This document shows, piece by piece, positions 47,908 through 63,257 of a stretch of DNA of 64,000 nt (positions are counted from its first letter, which is position 1; every line of letters starts with the position of its first letter). This DNA is from Pleodorina starrii. Its lineage: Eukaryota; Chlorophyta; Chlorophyceae; Chlamydomonadales; Volvocaceae. Position numbers and translations under genes: made by a program. The notes under the pieces were generated by a model, which saw only the letters and a list, made by a program, of their open reading frames with translations, had not been told where the DNA came from and made no database searches. The stretch is from contig BRXU01000015.1 in NCBI GenBank assembly GCA_030267565.1, forward strand, positions 310,001 to 374,000. The letters run 5' to 3'.

Positions 47908-50900
47908 ATGAATGCCGACTACGGGGAAACGTTCTGCCTCAGCGACTTCACCACGTGCGAGCCGCTGGCCTCCTGCATGTCGTCGCCGTCGGCCCAGGGA
48001 CCCCCGCCGCATACTCTTGACTTAGGAGATGCACCAAACAGAATGTTTCCAATATCAAGTCATGCAGTTCACCTGAGATCAGCCGCTGTCGGTGCACCCA
48101 TGGTAAATGGGCGCGAGGGAGACTCGTCGGGTTTTACCGTATGTATTTCTGGTGCCAGAGCGCGGCCGCATTGCAATGTTGGAGAATTGGCTCACTGCTA
48201 TACTGGCGCCAGTATGGCAGTGAGCCAATTCTCCAACAATACGTGCGCTCTCTTGAGCCATGTATGGAACCCGAGGTGCGGGTTCGATTCCTGGTGGGAG
48301 CGGGGTCTCTCAGCCAGAAGACTGGGTCCGAGCGCGGTGCGTTGCCCAGTATGATGGGAGAATTGGGCTCGCCTGGCGTCAGGGCACCGGTCACCAGGGA
48401 GGTGGCCGGGTACGTTGCCTCAGAGAGCGCACGTATTGTTGGAGAATTGGCTCACTGCTATACTGGCGCCAGTATGGCAGTGAGCCAATTCTCCAACATG
48501 CAACATGGCGGACTTCAGCATCTCTGCACTCAGTGCCAGGTAATTTGTATGTTTCCGTCTCATGATTAAATTCTTTCCACTGACCGCGCAGGCGTTTTTG
48601 CTTGGAGTTACGCGACCCTTCCAGGCCAACAGCAACAGCAGTCAGGTGTGGCGCAATTGTAATACCCTATCCAACTGCCAGTTCGAATGTATTGCGCTTT
48701 AAAACGCAGTGACCGTTCTCTGCAAACCCGCTGATTCTGTCGTACAGGGCCACGCCGTGACTGCGGGCATCGCCTCTGGCTCCCACGACTTTTCCAGCAC
48801 GCTACACGCCCATCATGCGCCGTACACGTCAGGCCCCCAAGGGCTGGCCCCGTCGAGACCGCCCTTTACAATGACGACGGCGCACCTGCACCTGCCCGTC
48901 CAACGCATCAGCGAAAGCAGCAGCGCCGCAAGCGGCAGCGACAGCCCTTTCGCATACCAGGTATGGCCCACTACCGAAGAAGCTCTGTGTGTGTAGTACA
49001 TATCTCGCGGGGCCTGACGCTGGCCAGGGGCTGCTGAGACCCGGTGTGTGTGTGCGAGGAGGGGAGTCACGGGTGCGGCCTACGCCCCGACCGGGAACCC
49101 GGATCCTCCCTCGAACCTCCCCGCGGCATTGTGCGGTGCCCTCTTGTATTGATTTTGACAATTGATATTTATCGGCAATTGATATTTATTCGCACTCCCC
49201 GGTTCGACCCTGACGCAGAATGTGTTCGGAAGCGCGTGGCGGCGGCGTGTTTGGAAGCGCTCCCCAATCGCATCGCTCTTTCCCGTTAGCCGCGCGCATG
49301 TCCTCCTACCGTAGTTGGCATTGGCATCGCTGAGCACGCTGCGTCTTTACATTTAAGGTCTCTGCTATTTTTTAAGTTTTTCCTGCTGAGTCCGGGAGCT
49401 GCTGCTGTACAGATACAGAGCAGCAGCCCTTCACCCGGGTGCGGCGACCGCTGCTCGTCGCGCTTGGCGTCCGGCTCGCTGTCTCCCCTTAACACATACG
49501 GTACACTTGTGCGGCCCTCGGTCTGCCTCCACCGCGACCGCAATGCCGCCGTCGTCTCGTCCCATCCCGTCCCGTCCTATCCCACCGCCGCCCCCGCCTC
49601 CCTCCCTCTCCACCCCACCGTAAACCACCGCATTGCACCCCATCACGCCGCTTCTACTCAACCCCCCCTCTAGGTCCTGAACGGCAGCACGTTGGTTCCC
49701 CCGGGAGACGAGCACACGGATGCGTTGCTCCGGAGCCTCATGAGCTTGCCCACCAAGCCGCCGGTGCTGCCTCCCGGAGGGGCCCCGGGCACGAGCACCG
49801 TCGCAGGTGCGCCCCCGACCGGCAGCCGGGCGGCAGCACTGGGACACACCCTCGGCTCCTTGCCGGCGGTTGAGGTTGTCCTGACCCAAGCCCCGAGCTC
49901 CCTTCCGTCTGCTGCTCGTGCTGCCGCTGGCGGCGATTGTTATGGTGAGTGGTGGCGCGGACGGAGCCCGGGTGAATGCGACGACGACGAGCACCGGACC
50001 AAGCGGCGGCCAGTGGGTTGATCGGCGAGGGAGGAGGAGGAGGATCAAAACGATGCACCATTTTCCGGTTGGCTGTTGTCGTTGTGTGGGCCTCTGCGAC
50101 AGCCGCGTTGAAGCCCTTCCCGCCATCGGTGCCCCCTCCCGCCCTCCACGGCATCCCGCATCGCCCCCGCATCGCCCCCAGGCTCCCGCGGCCCCCCCAT
50201 CGCTCCGCTCTTTCGCGATGATGACGGAGGCAGCAACGCGCCGAGGCCCTACACCGCCGCCGCCGCCGCCGCTGCGCCGCCGCACGTCGCGCTCAACCTC
50301 GCACGTCCCGCCGCGGCCGCATCCTCGCTCTCCGCAGCAGCAGCCTCGCTCCCCGATGCGCACCTCGCCGCCCTGCTGCTCGACCCCCGCGACCTACGGC
50401 TGCTCCAGTCGGGCGGCGGCCTGCCTCGCGCGGCCCTCAACTCGGAATTTTCCCTGGGCCTCTTGCCGACCGACCCGCTCCTGTCGGCCCGCGACGCGGC
50501 CATTCTGGAAGAGGCGGCGTTCGGGCCGAGGCAGCGCGCCACTGCCCTCGTCCCGCCCCTGCCGGCCGGCCTCCAATTGCACACCGCTGACCCGCCGCTG
50601 CCCGTGCGGCATAACCAACACCAACAACAACACCAACACCAACACCAACAACAACTGGCGCCGCTGGCGGCGGTTGGCCGCCCCGGCGCGGTGCAACGTG
50701 CACCTAGGAGCTGGGAACGGGGCGAGAATCCGCCGCCAGCACCGCCACCGCCGCCACCACCACCGCCGCCGCCGGTATCGCCGCTGTCCTTATTGGAGGT
50801 TCAGCTGAAGGGCGAGGTGGGGGACGAGCCCATGAGCGAGGCCAGGGCCGCCGGCCGCCTGGCCGACCCGGCCACCCCGGCTACGGCCGCCGCCGCCGTG

Positions 50901-52898
50901 GCCATGGCTGGGGTGCAGCACGCTGCTGCGTCGATGGAGGCGGAACGAGACGAGCGAGCCCTGCCCCAGCCCGCCAACCAGGGCGGCGACACGCACGGGT
51001 CTGCGCGCCTGCGGCGCCGGATCAACGGGGCGGGGCGGGCGGCGGAGGTGGAGTGCGGGCCGGCGTCGAGTGTGGGCCTGCTGGCGTACAAGGAGGCGTG
51101 CAACAGCAGCGCTGGAGTGGAGGGAGGGGCGGCTGGGAGCGAGGGGGCGCGGACCCGGAGCGCCCCCGCGGGGAGCCTGGCCAGGCTCTCGAGCGGCGAT
51201 GCGCTGATGCAATCCGCCGAGCGGGGTAAGCATCCAGTGGGCTTTTCCTAGGAATTGGGATCTACTACCGTATCTGGGATCTAAGATCCGGTATCAGGAT
51301 TCCGAGTCTAGGATCTAGGATTTGGATCCAGGATCTCAAGGATCTAAAGGTATTCAAGTCGCCCAGCCACAGCCGGGAACAGGGCTGACGGGTCGTGCAG
51401 CGTACGGCAGTCGTTACGGAGTGCTGGGCCATTGAGCTTCGTCTTTCTCGCTCGGCCTGCTCGTCTCGCCGCGGCGCCCGTGAGTGGCACCTCGGCACAG
51501 AGTTTGGTGCCCCACATGGGGCCCCCACGGGGTCGAACCGGTGAGGACGTGCGCATCGAGTGCTGTGACTGGCCTTTGCGACAAGGTGCTCGTCCGTTCC
51601 TTGGTCTCCCTGGCGTGTGTGTGCTTGTGCAGCCGAGGCGGCACCGGCCTACGTGCGGAGCGGCAGCGTCGGTTTGGAGGAGGAGGAGGAGGAGGAAGAA
51701 GGTGACGAGGACGAGAGGCCCGTCACACGAGACCACGACACGAGCGACGAGAGCGACGGCGACGGCGGCGGCGATGACGGCAGCGCGCGCATGCAGCTGG
51801 TGTCGAGGAAGCGCACCGCGTCGCAGCGGCGCCGAGGGTCGGCCGCTGCCAAGAAGGTGCGCGTGAGGGGCACGGCCCGCACCAACTGTCTTGCAACTGA
51901 CTAGCAACTGACTAGCAACTGTCTTGCACCTAGATCGCGCTGCCAGAGTCCCGGCGGTCGCCACCGCCGGGTCGCGCCACCCGGATGGATAACCGGAGTG
52001 GCGCCGGTAGCGGCCGCTGGCGGTCACTTACTCGATAGGTTGCTTAGGGTTCTTTCAGTGCGGACCTTGACCCGCCCTTCATGCGACGGGAAACGGGCGG
52101 ATAAAGGGTTTCGGTCCACCCACCTGGGACCCACTCGCCCAAGTGCGACCGCCGGGTCCGATTGGATGGTTCGTTGGCCGATATCCAGGGTGCCCTGCGG
52201 CCCCCTTGAGCAGCACCTTAACCTTGAGATGGATCGTGTTTCTCGCGGCGGATACCCGTCATGGCATGTCATGGCATCAAAACCTTTGGGGCTATGCTGG
52301 TTTTGCCCGTTTGCCTCTGCTCGTGCGGGACTGCTCGTGTGACCCGCAGGAGCTTTCCCGCGAGCGCAACCGGACAGCCCAGCGCAGATTCCGAGAGCGT
52401 CAAAAGGTACCTCCGGGCCCCTCGTGTGTGTTGAAGGGTGCGCTGTGTACATGTATGTGCATAAGTTACGTGTGTGCGTGTGTTGGATATACCGGTAGTG
52501 GGTGCGTTGTGTGTTATACACTTCGGCGGGAAATGGCGCTTTCGTTCAGACGTGAGATGCGCGTCCTGCGTTTTGCTGGCTTGCTGGCTGGCTTGCTGGC
52601 TGGCTGGCTGGTTCGAAGCCGCGGCGTGGGTGTACCGCCCCTACAATTCGTCTGCTGCCCGGCCTCCTCTCTCACTCCCCTCGCCCATCTTGCGCCCTCT
52701 CTGATCTCGCTCGCGGATATCTTTTTGCAGGATCTAATCAAGGCCCTGCAGGACCAAGTGGAGCGGCAGGAGAATCTGATCCTGGAGCTTCAAAACCGAC
52801 TGGCTGTATTCGAGGACAGACCACCGCTTGCACCGGCAGAGCAGTCGAAAAGTGGAGGAGAAGGCGACGACAACGGCGGCGGCGACGACAAGATTTGA
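47908..52898 (+). CDS. bZIP transcription factor with AP-1/Yap-type basic region, 695 aa
   Basis: Exons: 47908-48102, 48592-48645, 48748-48960, 49674-49806, 50182-51225, 51633-51856, 52350-52406 and 52731-52898; phases close. The start MNADYGETFCLSDFTTCEPL is the first ATG of the frame that splices on. Residues 1-540 are low-complexity Ala/Pro/Ser/Gln-rich, with a long exon carrying HQHQHQQQ and poly-proline. Exon 6 has an eight-Glu run, acidic DESDGDGGGDDG and a basic cluster SRKRTASQRRRGSAAAKK likely to be a nuclear signal. The basic region RERNRTAQRRFRERQK (about 625-640) fits NxxAQxxFR, the signature of Pap1/Yap1 factors, rather than the usual plant NxxSAxxSR. A short zipper follows (LIKALQDQVERQENLILELQ then NRLAVFED). 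It should bind DNA as a dimer in the nucleus; targets are unknown. Intron 1 holds a transposon (48177-48498). Exon 2 (54 nt) is inferred from splice sites and phase. Confidence 0.85.
48177..48498. mobile_element. Foldback/MITE-type element with 77-bp inverted ends and 5-bp target duplication
   Basis: Two identical 62-bp near-palindromes (48177-48238 and 48437-48498) are joined on the inside to 15-bp arms that are exact reverse complements (48239-48253 and 48422-48436). This gives about 77-bp terminal inverted repeats around a 168-bp core. The element is flanked by the direct repeat TGCAA at 48172-48176 and 48499-48503, a 5-bp target-site duplication. There is no transposase frame, so it is non-autonomous. 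It lies in the first intron of the bZIP gene. The core contains GGTTCGATTCC at 48281-48291, an exact tRNA B-box sequence. Confidence 0.9.
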
Positions 52899-53687
52899 GG
52901 CCGCTCTAAGCGTGCGTGCAGATTACATAACGGCGCGTATTCCTGCAGCGTTGCGTAAATCGCGAATGAGGGTTTTTATAATACAGGCATCGAATGCGGA
53001 ACAGGGACAGGCTCGCGCGTGCGTGTCCTCAGGCGACCCAAGAAACGGATCTACTTTATAAACAAGTTTTTGCAAGGATGCTGCTTGGGTGGGTCGTCGT
53101 TGCCCTTAATTAACTAACTGACTAACCGTTAGCTCGCAAGCGATCTGTACGGCGTTTCAATGATCTCGGTTGGGGCTGGGGTCTGAGTACTGGGGTCCGG
53201 CTACGCGGTTGGTCCACCGCCGCAGCGGGTGAGGAACGCCCGTGACAAGTGAAGGTGCTCGCTCGTCGCGAGGGCGTGTGGCCGCCGCCGGTATCAGCTG
53301 TGGCACAAATGAAATGCAGCACGCCAGACGATCACGTGGGGTCGGGTGCGGCAGCTGCTGCCCGGCAGTTGCTCCCGCCGCACGTGCTCGGTCTGGCGTT
53401 CGCCTATGGAGACTGCAAAGCTTGAGGGAGACTGAAGAGGTGGGGGGTACCGTATCCGGGAAGGTGGAGGGACGGGGGTTTGGGGAGGGGCCGGAAGGGG
53501 GAATGGGGGCCTTCCCTCCCCTCCCCTCCCCTCCCCTCCCAGGGAATCAGTGTCGCCAAACCGCCCTCTCTGCCTCCTCTTTGGTGTAAGGATGGAGGGG
53601 TGGAAGGGGAAATTGAGCCCTGGTGTGATTTATGGGTGTGCTCGTGGGTGGGTGGGTCGGTGGGTTGATGCGCTCGTTGGCGTGTCC

Positions 53688-53732
53688 CGTGCACCGGGCT
53701 TTCCGTAAATGGACGGAAAGCCCCGGTGCACG
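53688..53732. repeat. Hairpin, arms about 19-20 bp
   Basis: Arm 53688-53706 (CGTGCACCGGGCTTTCCGT) pairs with 53713-53732 with one bulged base and a 6-base loop. Confidence 0.9.
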
Positions 53733-56098
53733 TCGGGGCTCTACGCACTCGGCAACATCAAGTTTTCGTTGGGGGGAGGGGGGGTGCGACCCCTGCTGGG
53801 ACACGAGGGCGTGTGGGTGGTGTTTTTGGAAAACGCCAGGGGTGTGTGTGTGTGGTGGTTGGGCTATGGCTAATTAACTGTCCAGTAACCGACGAAGCTT
53901 TGCGAGACCGTTGGGGGCCGTAGCCCGTCTGATGCATGCATGTGTGTGTGTGTGTGCAGGCGCTGTCTGTTTGGGGAGGGGGGGCACAACCGTTTCCTGC
54001 GGGAAGCCCAATCTCGGGGGGGCTTGCAACCGAAAGAACTGCTTTAATCGTGCTCTGAGGGAGGCGAGACACAATGGGGGAGTCGATATGAGCGGCGCAC
54101 GTCGATGGCCGGACACTTGGGTGCAACACTTGGGGGGGCCCCAGCTGCCGGTGTCCAGAGATGAAAGGGTCTGGGCACTTGATGGTGGTGGGGTATGGGC
54201 TGGGTTGGGTTGGTGAGGGTGAGGGTGACAAGCAGTCTGTCCAGGGGGGGAGGCGTGTGGGTGTGTATGGGGTCCCGGGGTGGATGTGGGGTGTGGGTAA
54301 GGCGTGGGGTCGAGGCTGTGCGGTATCGAGCCGCCCCTGGAATGTAATTTGGGTTGTGGAATATTGGGACCATGAGCTGCTAGGGGGGTGTTTGGCCGTT
54401 GAGGCGTTGATTGGATGAGGTGTTGGATTGGAAAGGTGGTTGGTTGCTGGTTGGTTGGTTGGTTAGTTGGTTGGTTGGCTGGTTGAGGAGTGGGTGGGTA
54501 TGATGTGTGGTTGACGATTACGTGGTTGATGATGTTGAAAGGGACTTCACCACAGGGCCTGGGTGGGGCAGGGTGTGCAGCTGGGTGTGTATGTGTGTGT
54601 TTTGGGCGGAGAAGGCAGCGCTCGTCAGGTCGTGTTGCTGGAGCACAGGCGGGGGTGGTAAAGATGACCGCACCGGGAGTGATATGGGCGCGTGCGATTG
54701 GGGTGGGCTTCACACACACAACCGGTGTGTGTTCAAAGGTTGCGTTGGCGGGTCAATGTACCTGTGCGAGACGAGCCTCCTCGAGGGAGGATCAGGACGA
54801 ACAGAGCGAGCTAATATCGTGGTTGTGTATGTGTGTCGGGGGGAGAGGGGGGCTTGCCCGACAACACACATGTGTGTATTGTGTGTACGGCTGGGGCGCC
54901 TAGAACTGTTGGTACAGTCCGGAGCCGACGGACTCAAAACTGCGATCATGCATTGACGAGTGGTGGGCGGCTCTCTTAAACCTGATGAGGCCATGGAGGC
55001 GTGTGTCGACTGTCGAGTTCAGGGTCGAGTTTGGGGCAACCAAATTAAGGACGGGCCGGGCGGCGCCGGATGGTCAGACCGATTCCGGATCCAAGACGGA
55101 TCCAAGACGGGCTGGCCGTCCCTTCTTTGATTTTGGCGTCGTCGGTGTGGGTGGGTTCATGACCCAGCTGGGCCGCAGTGGTCTGCTGGTGTTTGGTCTG
55201 TGGGGTTTCTTCACATGGGAAGACATGGACTGATTCACTCGCTTGCGGTACTGGCCCACACAGGGTGGGGGATCGAACGCGCGATCGATCAATCGATCGA
55301 TGTGCCGCTGAGCCCCACAGGCGCTGTGTTCCAATCCGCGAAGTTGGGGCGGGGGCGAGGGCAGGCGAACTTGGGGGGTTCCGGGGGTGGTGGTGGGTGG
55401 CGGGATACGGTGGTCGGGACTGCTGTGGGTTGGTTTGGGGCGCGCCGGGCGTGGATCTGGGGGCTGTTGCAACACCACACCGGCCGTTGCAGGAGGACTC
55501 GAGGATAGCAGCCGGGCGGCGTGTGTGTGTGTGTGTGTGTGCACCCGCACCCCGACGGGTTCGATGCTGCAACTCTGCAACGGCTGATGGAGTGCAATGC
55601 CGGTGAAGCGCACGGCGCCTGCCCTCGTGCTGCCATACCCTGTGCAATAATATAGGAGAGGATAATGTGCGTCCGTTGCAGGTCCCCGGCCCGGGCGGTC
55701 TTTGTGTTGTGAAGGGGGCGCGGGCGCGGGCGAGGGTTGGGGCCTTAGGGTTCCTCCGCGGCCGGCTCGAGGACACTGCAGGGATCTGGGGGTCATTGGT
55801 GTTTTGATCATCGCTCACATACCGTACACATAAAAAGGAGGATTTGCAGGCTCTAAACTACAGACTGAGGTTGTTGGCACGTCAAAAGGCCTCCTGGCCG
55901 GGAGGGCTGGTTGGGATCACCCTTGTGTGGTCGTGTTGTGGGGCCAGGGAGGGCTACTCGGGTGGCATGGCTAGGGGCGCGCGATGGGGGTGCTTGGCAG
56001 GCCGCCGGTCGCTGCTTTTCGCCCGTCCACCACGCAACAGGGCAATCCCCTGGTTCGTTGGTAAGACGACACGCGGGACGCGGCGCGGCGGCGGCGGC

Positions 56099-56130
56099 GC
56101 GTCGCGTCGCGCTGCAACGCGACGCGACGC
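56099..56130. repeat. Hairpin, 13-bp perfect arms
   Basis: GCGTCGCGTCGCG at 56099-56111 and its exact complement at 56118-56130, with loop CTGCAA. Adjacent CGACG repeats extend the pairing options. Confidence 0.9.
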
Positions 56131-56675
56131 GACGCCGGCACATTCGGTGTTTCGGTCGGCAGCCGGTCAAGCCCCTTTGCATCGCGCAGCCCTCGTTGCG
56201 CCATGATCGGTATAAATTTCCTTTGTTCGGAGTAACGAAGGTTGACTATCTGGGTGGGTGGGTGGACTGTGGGGCGGTGGGTCGCTTTTGCGGGTGACCC
56301 GGCTCTCTGCGTCTCCCGCGGCAGGTCTCTGGAAGTCTGGATGGGGGTCATTGAATGGATGGATGGATGGAGGGGGTCGCAATGCGGAGCAATGCGCCCC
56401 TGGCCGGCCCAGGCGGTCTGCGTCGGGCTACGCGGTCCGTGGTGGATGGGGGGATGGTTGATTGTTAATGATGCCACTCACTTCTTATGCCCCCGGGGTT
56501 TGGGCTTTACAAAACCCGGGGACGTGTTGTATTTTACGCTCGGCGAGGCGCGTTGGCGCTGCCACATTAGCGCATTGGCGGACGGTGCGGCGTGGCTCCT
56601 CGTCTTTTGCGCCCTAGCTTCAGCTGCTGCGTACCTGTTGCGTCTTTTTACGCGTCCTCATCGCTTCAGCTGCTG

Positions 56676-56709
56676 CGCGCTGTCCGCGACAGCGGCAGCG
56701 GACAGCGCG
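56676..56709. repeat. Hairpin, 12-bp perfect arms
   Basis: CGCGCTGTCCGC at 56676-56687 and GCGGACAGCGCG at 56698-56709. Confidence 0.9.
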
Positions 56710-56894
56710 ACCGGTTCTTATTAGCTCAATGGGGTTACGCGCTTTCGCGAAAATGGCGTTTGATTTCTTGTCTTATTGGGGGGCGGGGGCTGGGGTACGG
56801 TCCGCGGCGCCGCATCGGATCGAGCCTCATCAAGGATTGGAAACTGGGTTGGCTCGAGGTGGACCGCGCAGGCGGACGGGGCCGCGGGCATGCC

Positions 56895-56999
56895 CGTCCA
56901 CGCATACACACACGCACGCACACACGCACGCGAATGCCCGGGGGTTGCTCCGCAACGAGGCACGCCGCGCGCGCGCATGTGTGTGTGTATGCGTGGACG
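56895..56999. repeat. Inverted repeat, 19-bp perfect arms, 67-bp spacer
   Basis: CGTCCACGCATACACACAC at 56895-56913 is exactly complementary to 56981-56999. The spacer holds CA- and GC-alternating runs that allow further pairing. Confidence 0.92.
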
Positions 57000-58739
57000 A
57001 CGACGTGACGTCCCCTGTGACTCGTTCACCTTCGCATCGCCAACATTCATACCCCGCGCCCGCAGGCCCTGCGTCCCTGGCCCGCAGGGCTTGCGGCGTG
57101 GGTAACGACACTTTGGCAGGGAGGGAGGCAGGGAGGGAGGCAAGCAGGCAGGGAGGGAGGCAGGGAGGGAGGCAGGGCCCACGTTTGGAATGGGGCGTGA
57201 GTGGGGGAGGGGGAGTGTTGGGTTTTGTTGCTGCAGAGGAATGTGAGGTAGTGTGTAGGCCGCGATCCTCGTTTGCTCGTGCGCTCCAGGTTAGGGACCG
57301 CCCTGAAGACGAATCACAGCAGCAGCAACAGGAGCAGCTCGGGAGGGTTGATGGAGGTGCGGCCGCCGCGGCGGTGGGAAGATGCGGGTCGGGGTCGCCC
57401 CGGCCTTTGCCGTCTGCGTGTACAGATGCATGAAGTTGAAGAGCGGTGGTGTGCTGATGCAACATGGTTGGGCGGTCGGGCTGGCTTGTGCCTGCTTGCG
57501 TGTGGAGGCTGCGGGGGACGAGCCCGCCGTAAGCCCCGGGCCGGTGCTAAGTGCCGGGCCCGCGCATGTGCCGAGTGTTGTACATTTCGGTTGTTTCATC
57601 CGGAAAGATGATGAGTTGGCAAGTTGGTCGTTGTAATGACCGTGATGTTGGAAGTATTGGAATAGCGCCGGCGATGGGAGAGTGATGGCATCGTGATGTA
57701 GGGACGCGGGGTGGCTGTTTCGGCGTGAGCTGGCAACCATCACCGAATTGTCCAAGTCCGCTGCGGTGGCTGTGGCGCGCAGCCTTGGATACTGCAGTAG
57801 TCTGTGTGACCCGGGGTACTTTGGGACGCGTCCAAGTGAGCTGCGCGCTGTGTGGCTGTGTGGCGACGCCAGTGGTTGCTGCACCTGGTGGATTGAAGCA
57901 CCCCGCTTGCACGGGCCTGCGGTATTGTAATGATCCTTCCCATCCCTTCCCATCCCTTCTACCGTATCTCGGCCAAGACCTCCGTGCCCTGTCCCTCCCT
58001 GCCCATGGCCTGAGGAGCCTGCTCGTTGTCAATGCGAACTTGACAAGACAAGAAAAAGGTGTTTGAGACACGGGTTGCAGCAATGCAGCAATGCATAGGG
58101 GGGTGAGTTGCAACTGTGAGTCGCCGCCGGTGGCGCTGTCCATGCCAACGGCAGACAAAGGGACGGACCAGGAGACCCATGGGTCCGCCATGCACCAAGC
58201 AGTCACCATAGAAACACTCGCCCACCCATCAGATTCGGACCTCATCGGATTGTATCTTTAAAGTAGCGTCACTGGCCCAATGTGCAGGCCGGCCTAGCAA
58301 CGACCGTAATTGGTTAACCGGTAAGACGGGTTTCAGTTGAAGCCCCAAACCCGAGGAACCGTTAGCCTCAATTGAACGTTCTTCCTGAAAGCCGTCTCAC
58401 CATGCCGGCGGGCTAATGCAACTGTCAGTGCGGCTTCAGGAAAAAATCGCTCCGATTTCGTGGTCACAGCCGGCTCGCATTTACTCGCATTTACTCAACC
58501 CCATTAATTAAATTCGTGTAAATCAGCAGTCATATATTTTGAGCTGAGAACCCCCAACGTACTGTCCTCAAAGGAGCAAGCGTCGTCGCCTACCGCGGGA
58601 GCCAACTTTCCTTTCCTACAAAGTCCTGGGAGCTGCGCCATCGCTTATCAAGCTCTAATAAAGTATTATAAATAAATAGGTTGAGCGAATCCTGGCAGCG
58701 CGCATGAGGAATTGAGGCGAACCGGCTCCCACCGGCGCA

Positions 58740-62597
<3,858 letters not shown>

Positions 62598-62935
62598 AGA
62601 TGAGTGCAAGTTGCGTGGAACGGATCATGAGTTGCTGGCGTTGGTGGGCAGATCACGTAATGGCATCTGGCGCCATCCCCAAGGACGCTTTCGTCAGAAC
62701 ATGGCTGAGAATAGAGTACTTTCGGCAGACAAGGGCCGCTGATGAAGGTTACCAACGTGCAGTGCGAGGAAGGAGACTCAGCAGACGTGAAGCCGAAATG
62801 TGCTTACATGAGTCGAGAGGCTCTCAACACTGGTCTGAACGTTAAGGATAACATTCGATGTATGGTGACGGGCGTTGGCCAGTTCACCCTCAATCCCCCA
62901 CACACCAACTTGCAACTGACCGGTAGTTCGGTTAG

Positions 62936-62940
62936 TGTAA
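62936..62940 (+). terminator. Candidate TGTAA polyadenylation signal of rsmH
   Basis: TGTAA about 340 bp past the RsmH stop. Confidence 0.4.
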
Positions 62941-63129
62941 CGGTTCGGTTGGACACGCGCAGTCGGTCGCACACACACACACATTTACATGCAGCAGACA
63001 GCACGGCGGCGATGTCGACACACATGGCCGCATAACAGGCGCAACAGTCATTCAGTCCGACATTTCAGGTCATTTCGCTATGCAACCATGGTTGCATTGC
63101 ATCCTAGCTCACAGCAGCAGTTCTTATTG

Positions 63130-63134
63130 TTACA
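63130..63134 (-). terminator. Candidate TGTAA polyadenylation signal of the H2A.Z gene
   Basis: Reverse-strand TGTAA about 125 bp past the H2A.Z stop. Confidence 0.4.
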
Positions 63135-63257
63135 CTAGGCAGCAGGGGCGCGCGTCCACTAGGGTATTACGCAGCCACAGCAGCAGTTACTAATAGGCAA
63201 CCGTCACAGCACAGCCCAATCTCCAATTCAGCCCTATGTCGCCGGCGCGCTTCACAT

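Larger units (their letters stand above)
52899..58739. other. 5.8-kb region without an identifiable gene, rich in hairpins and microsatellites
   Basis: The bZIP 3' UTR and the RsmH promoter lie at its ends. TGTAA motifs occur near 53585, 54346, 57634 and 57929. Many ORFs are just translations of GT-, CCAA- or CCCCT-type runs (53519-53539, 54440-54485, 55520-55540, 57119-57175). No family similarity was seen on either strand. Several long perfect hairpins are listed separately. A long non-coding transcript or decayed repeats are both possible. Confidence 0.45.
62598..63257. other. Convergent intergenic region
   Basis: 3' UTRs of RsmH (plus) and H2A.Z (minus). Candidate poly(A) signals are TGTAA at 62936-62940 (plus) and reverse-strand TGTAA at 63130-63134. 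No other gene is visible. Confidence 0.55.

Noticed and set aside
48281..48291. A functional tRNA gene
   Set aside because: Only a T-arm-like B box and a short acceptor-like pairing are present; the D arm and anticodon arm are missing.
49431..50363. A 310-codon minus frame opposite the bZIP gene
   Set aside because: It is a shadow of GC-rich intron and exon DNA. The plus-strand exons 49674-49806 and 50182-51225 fit in phase with the bZIP model.
53874..54719. A 281-codon minus frame rich in Pro, His and Thr
   Set aside because: It is a translation of GT/GGTT-type simple repeats and has no splice context or family similarity.
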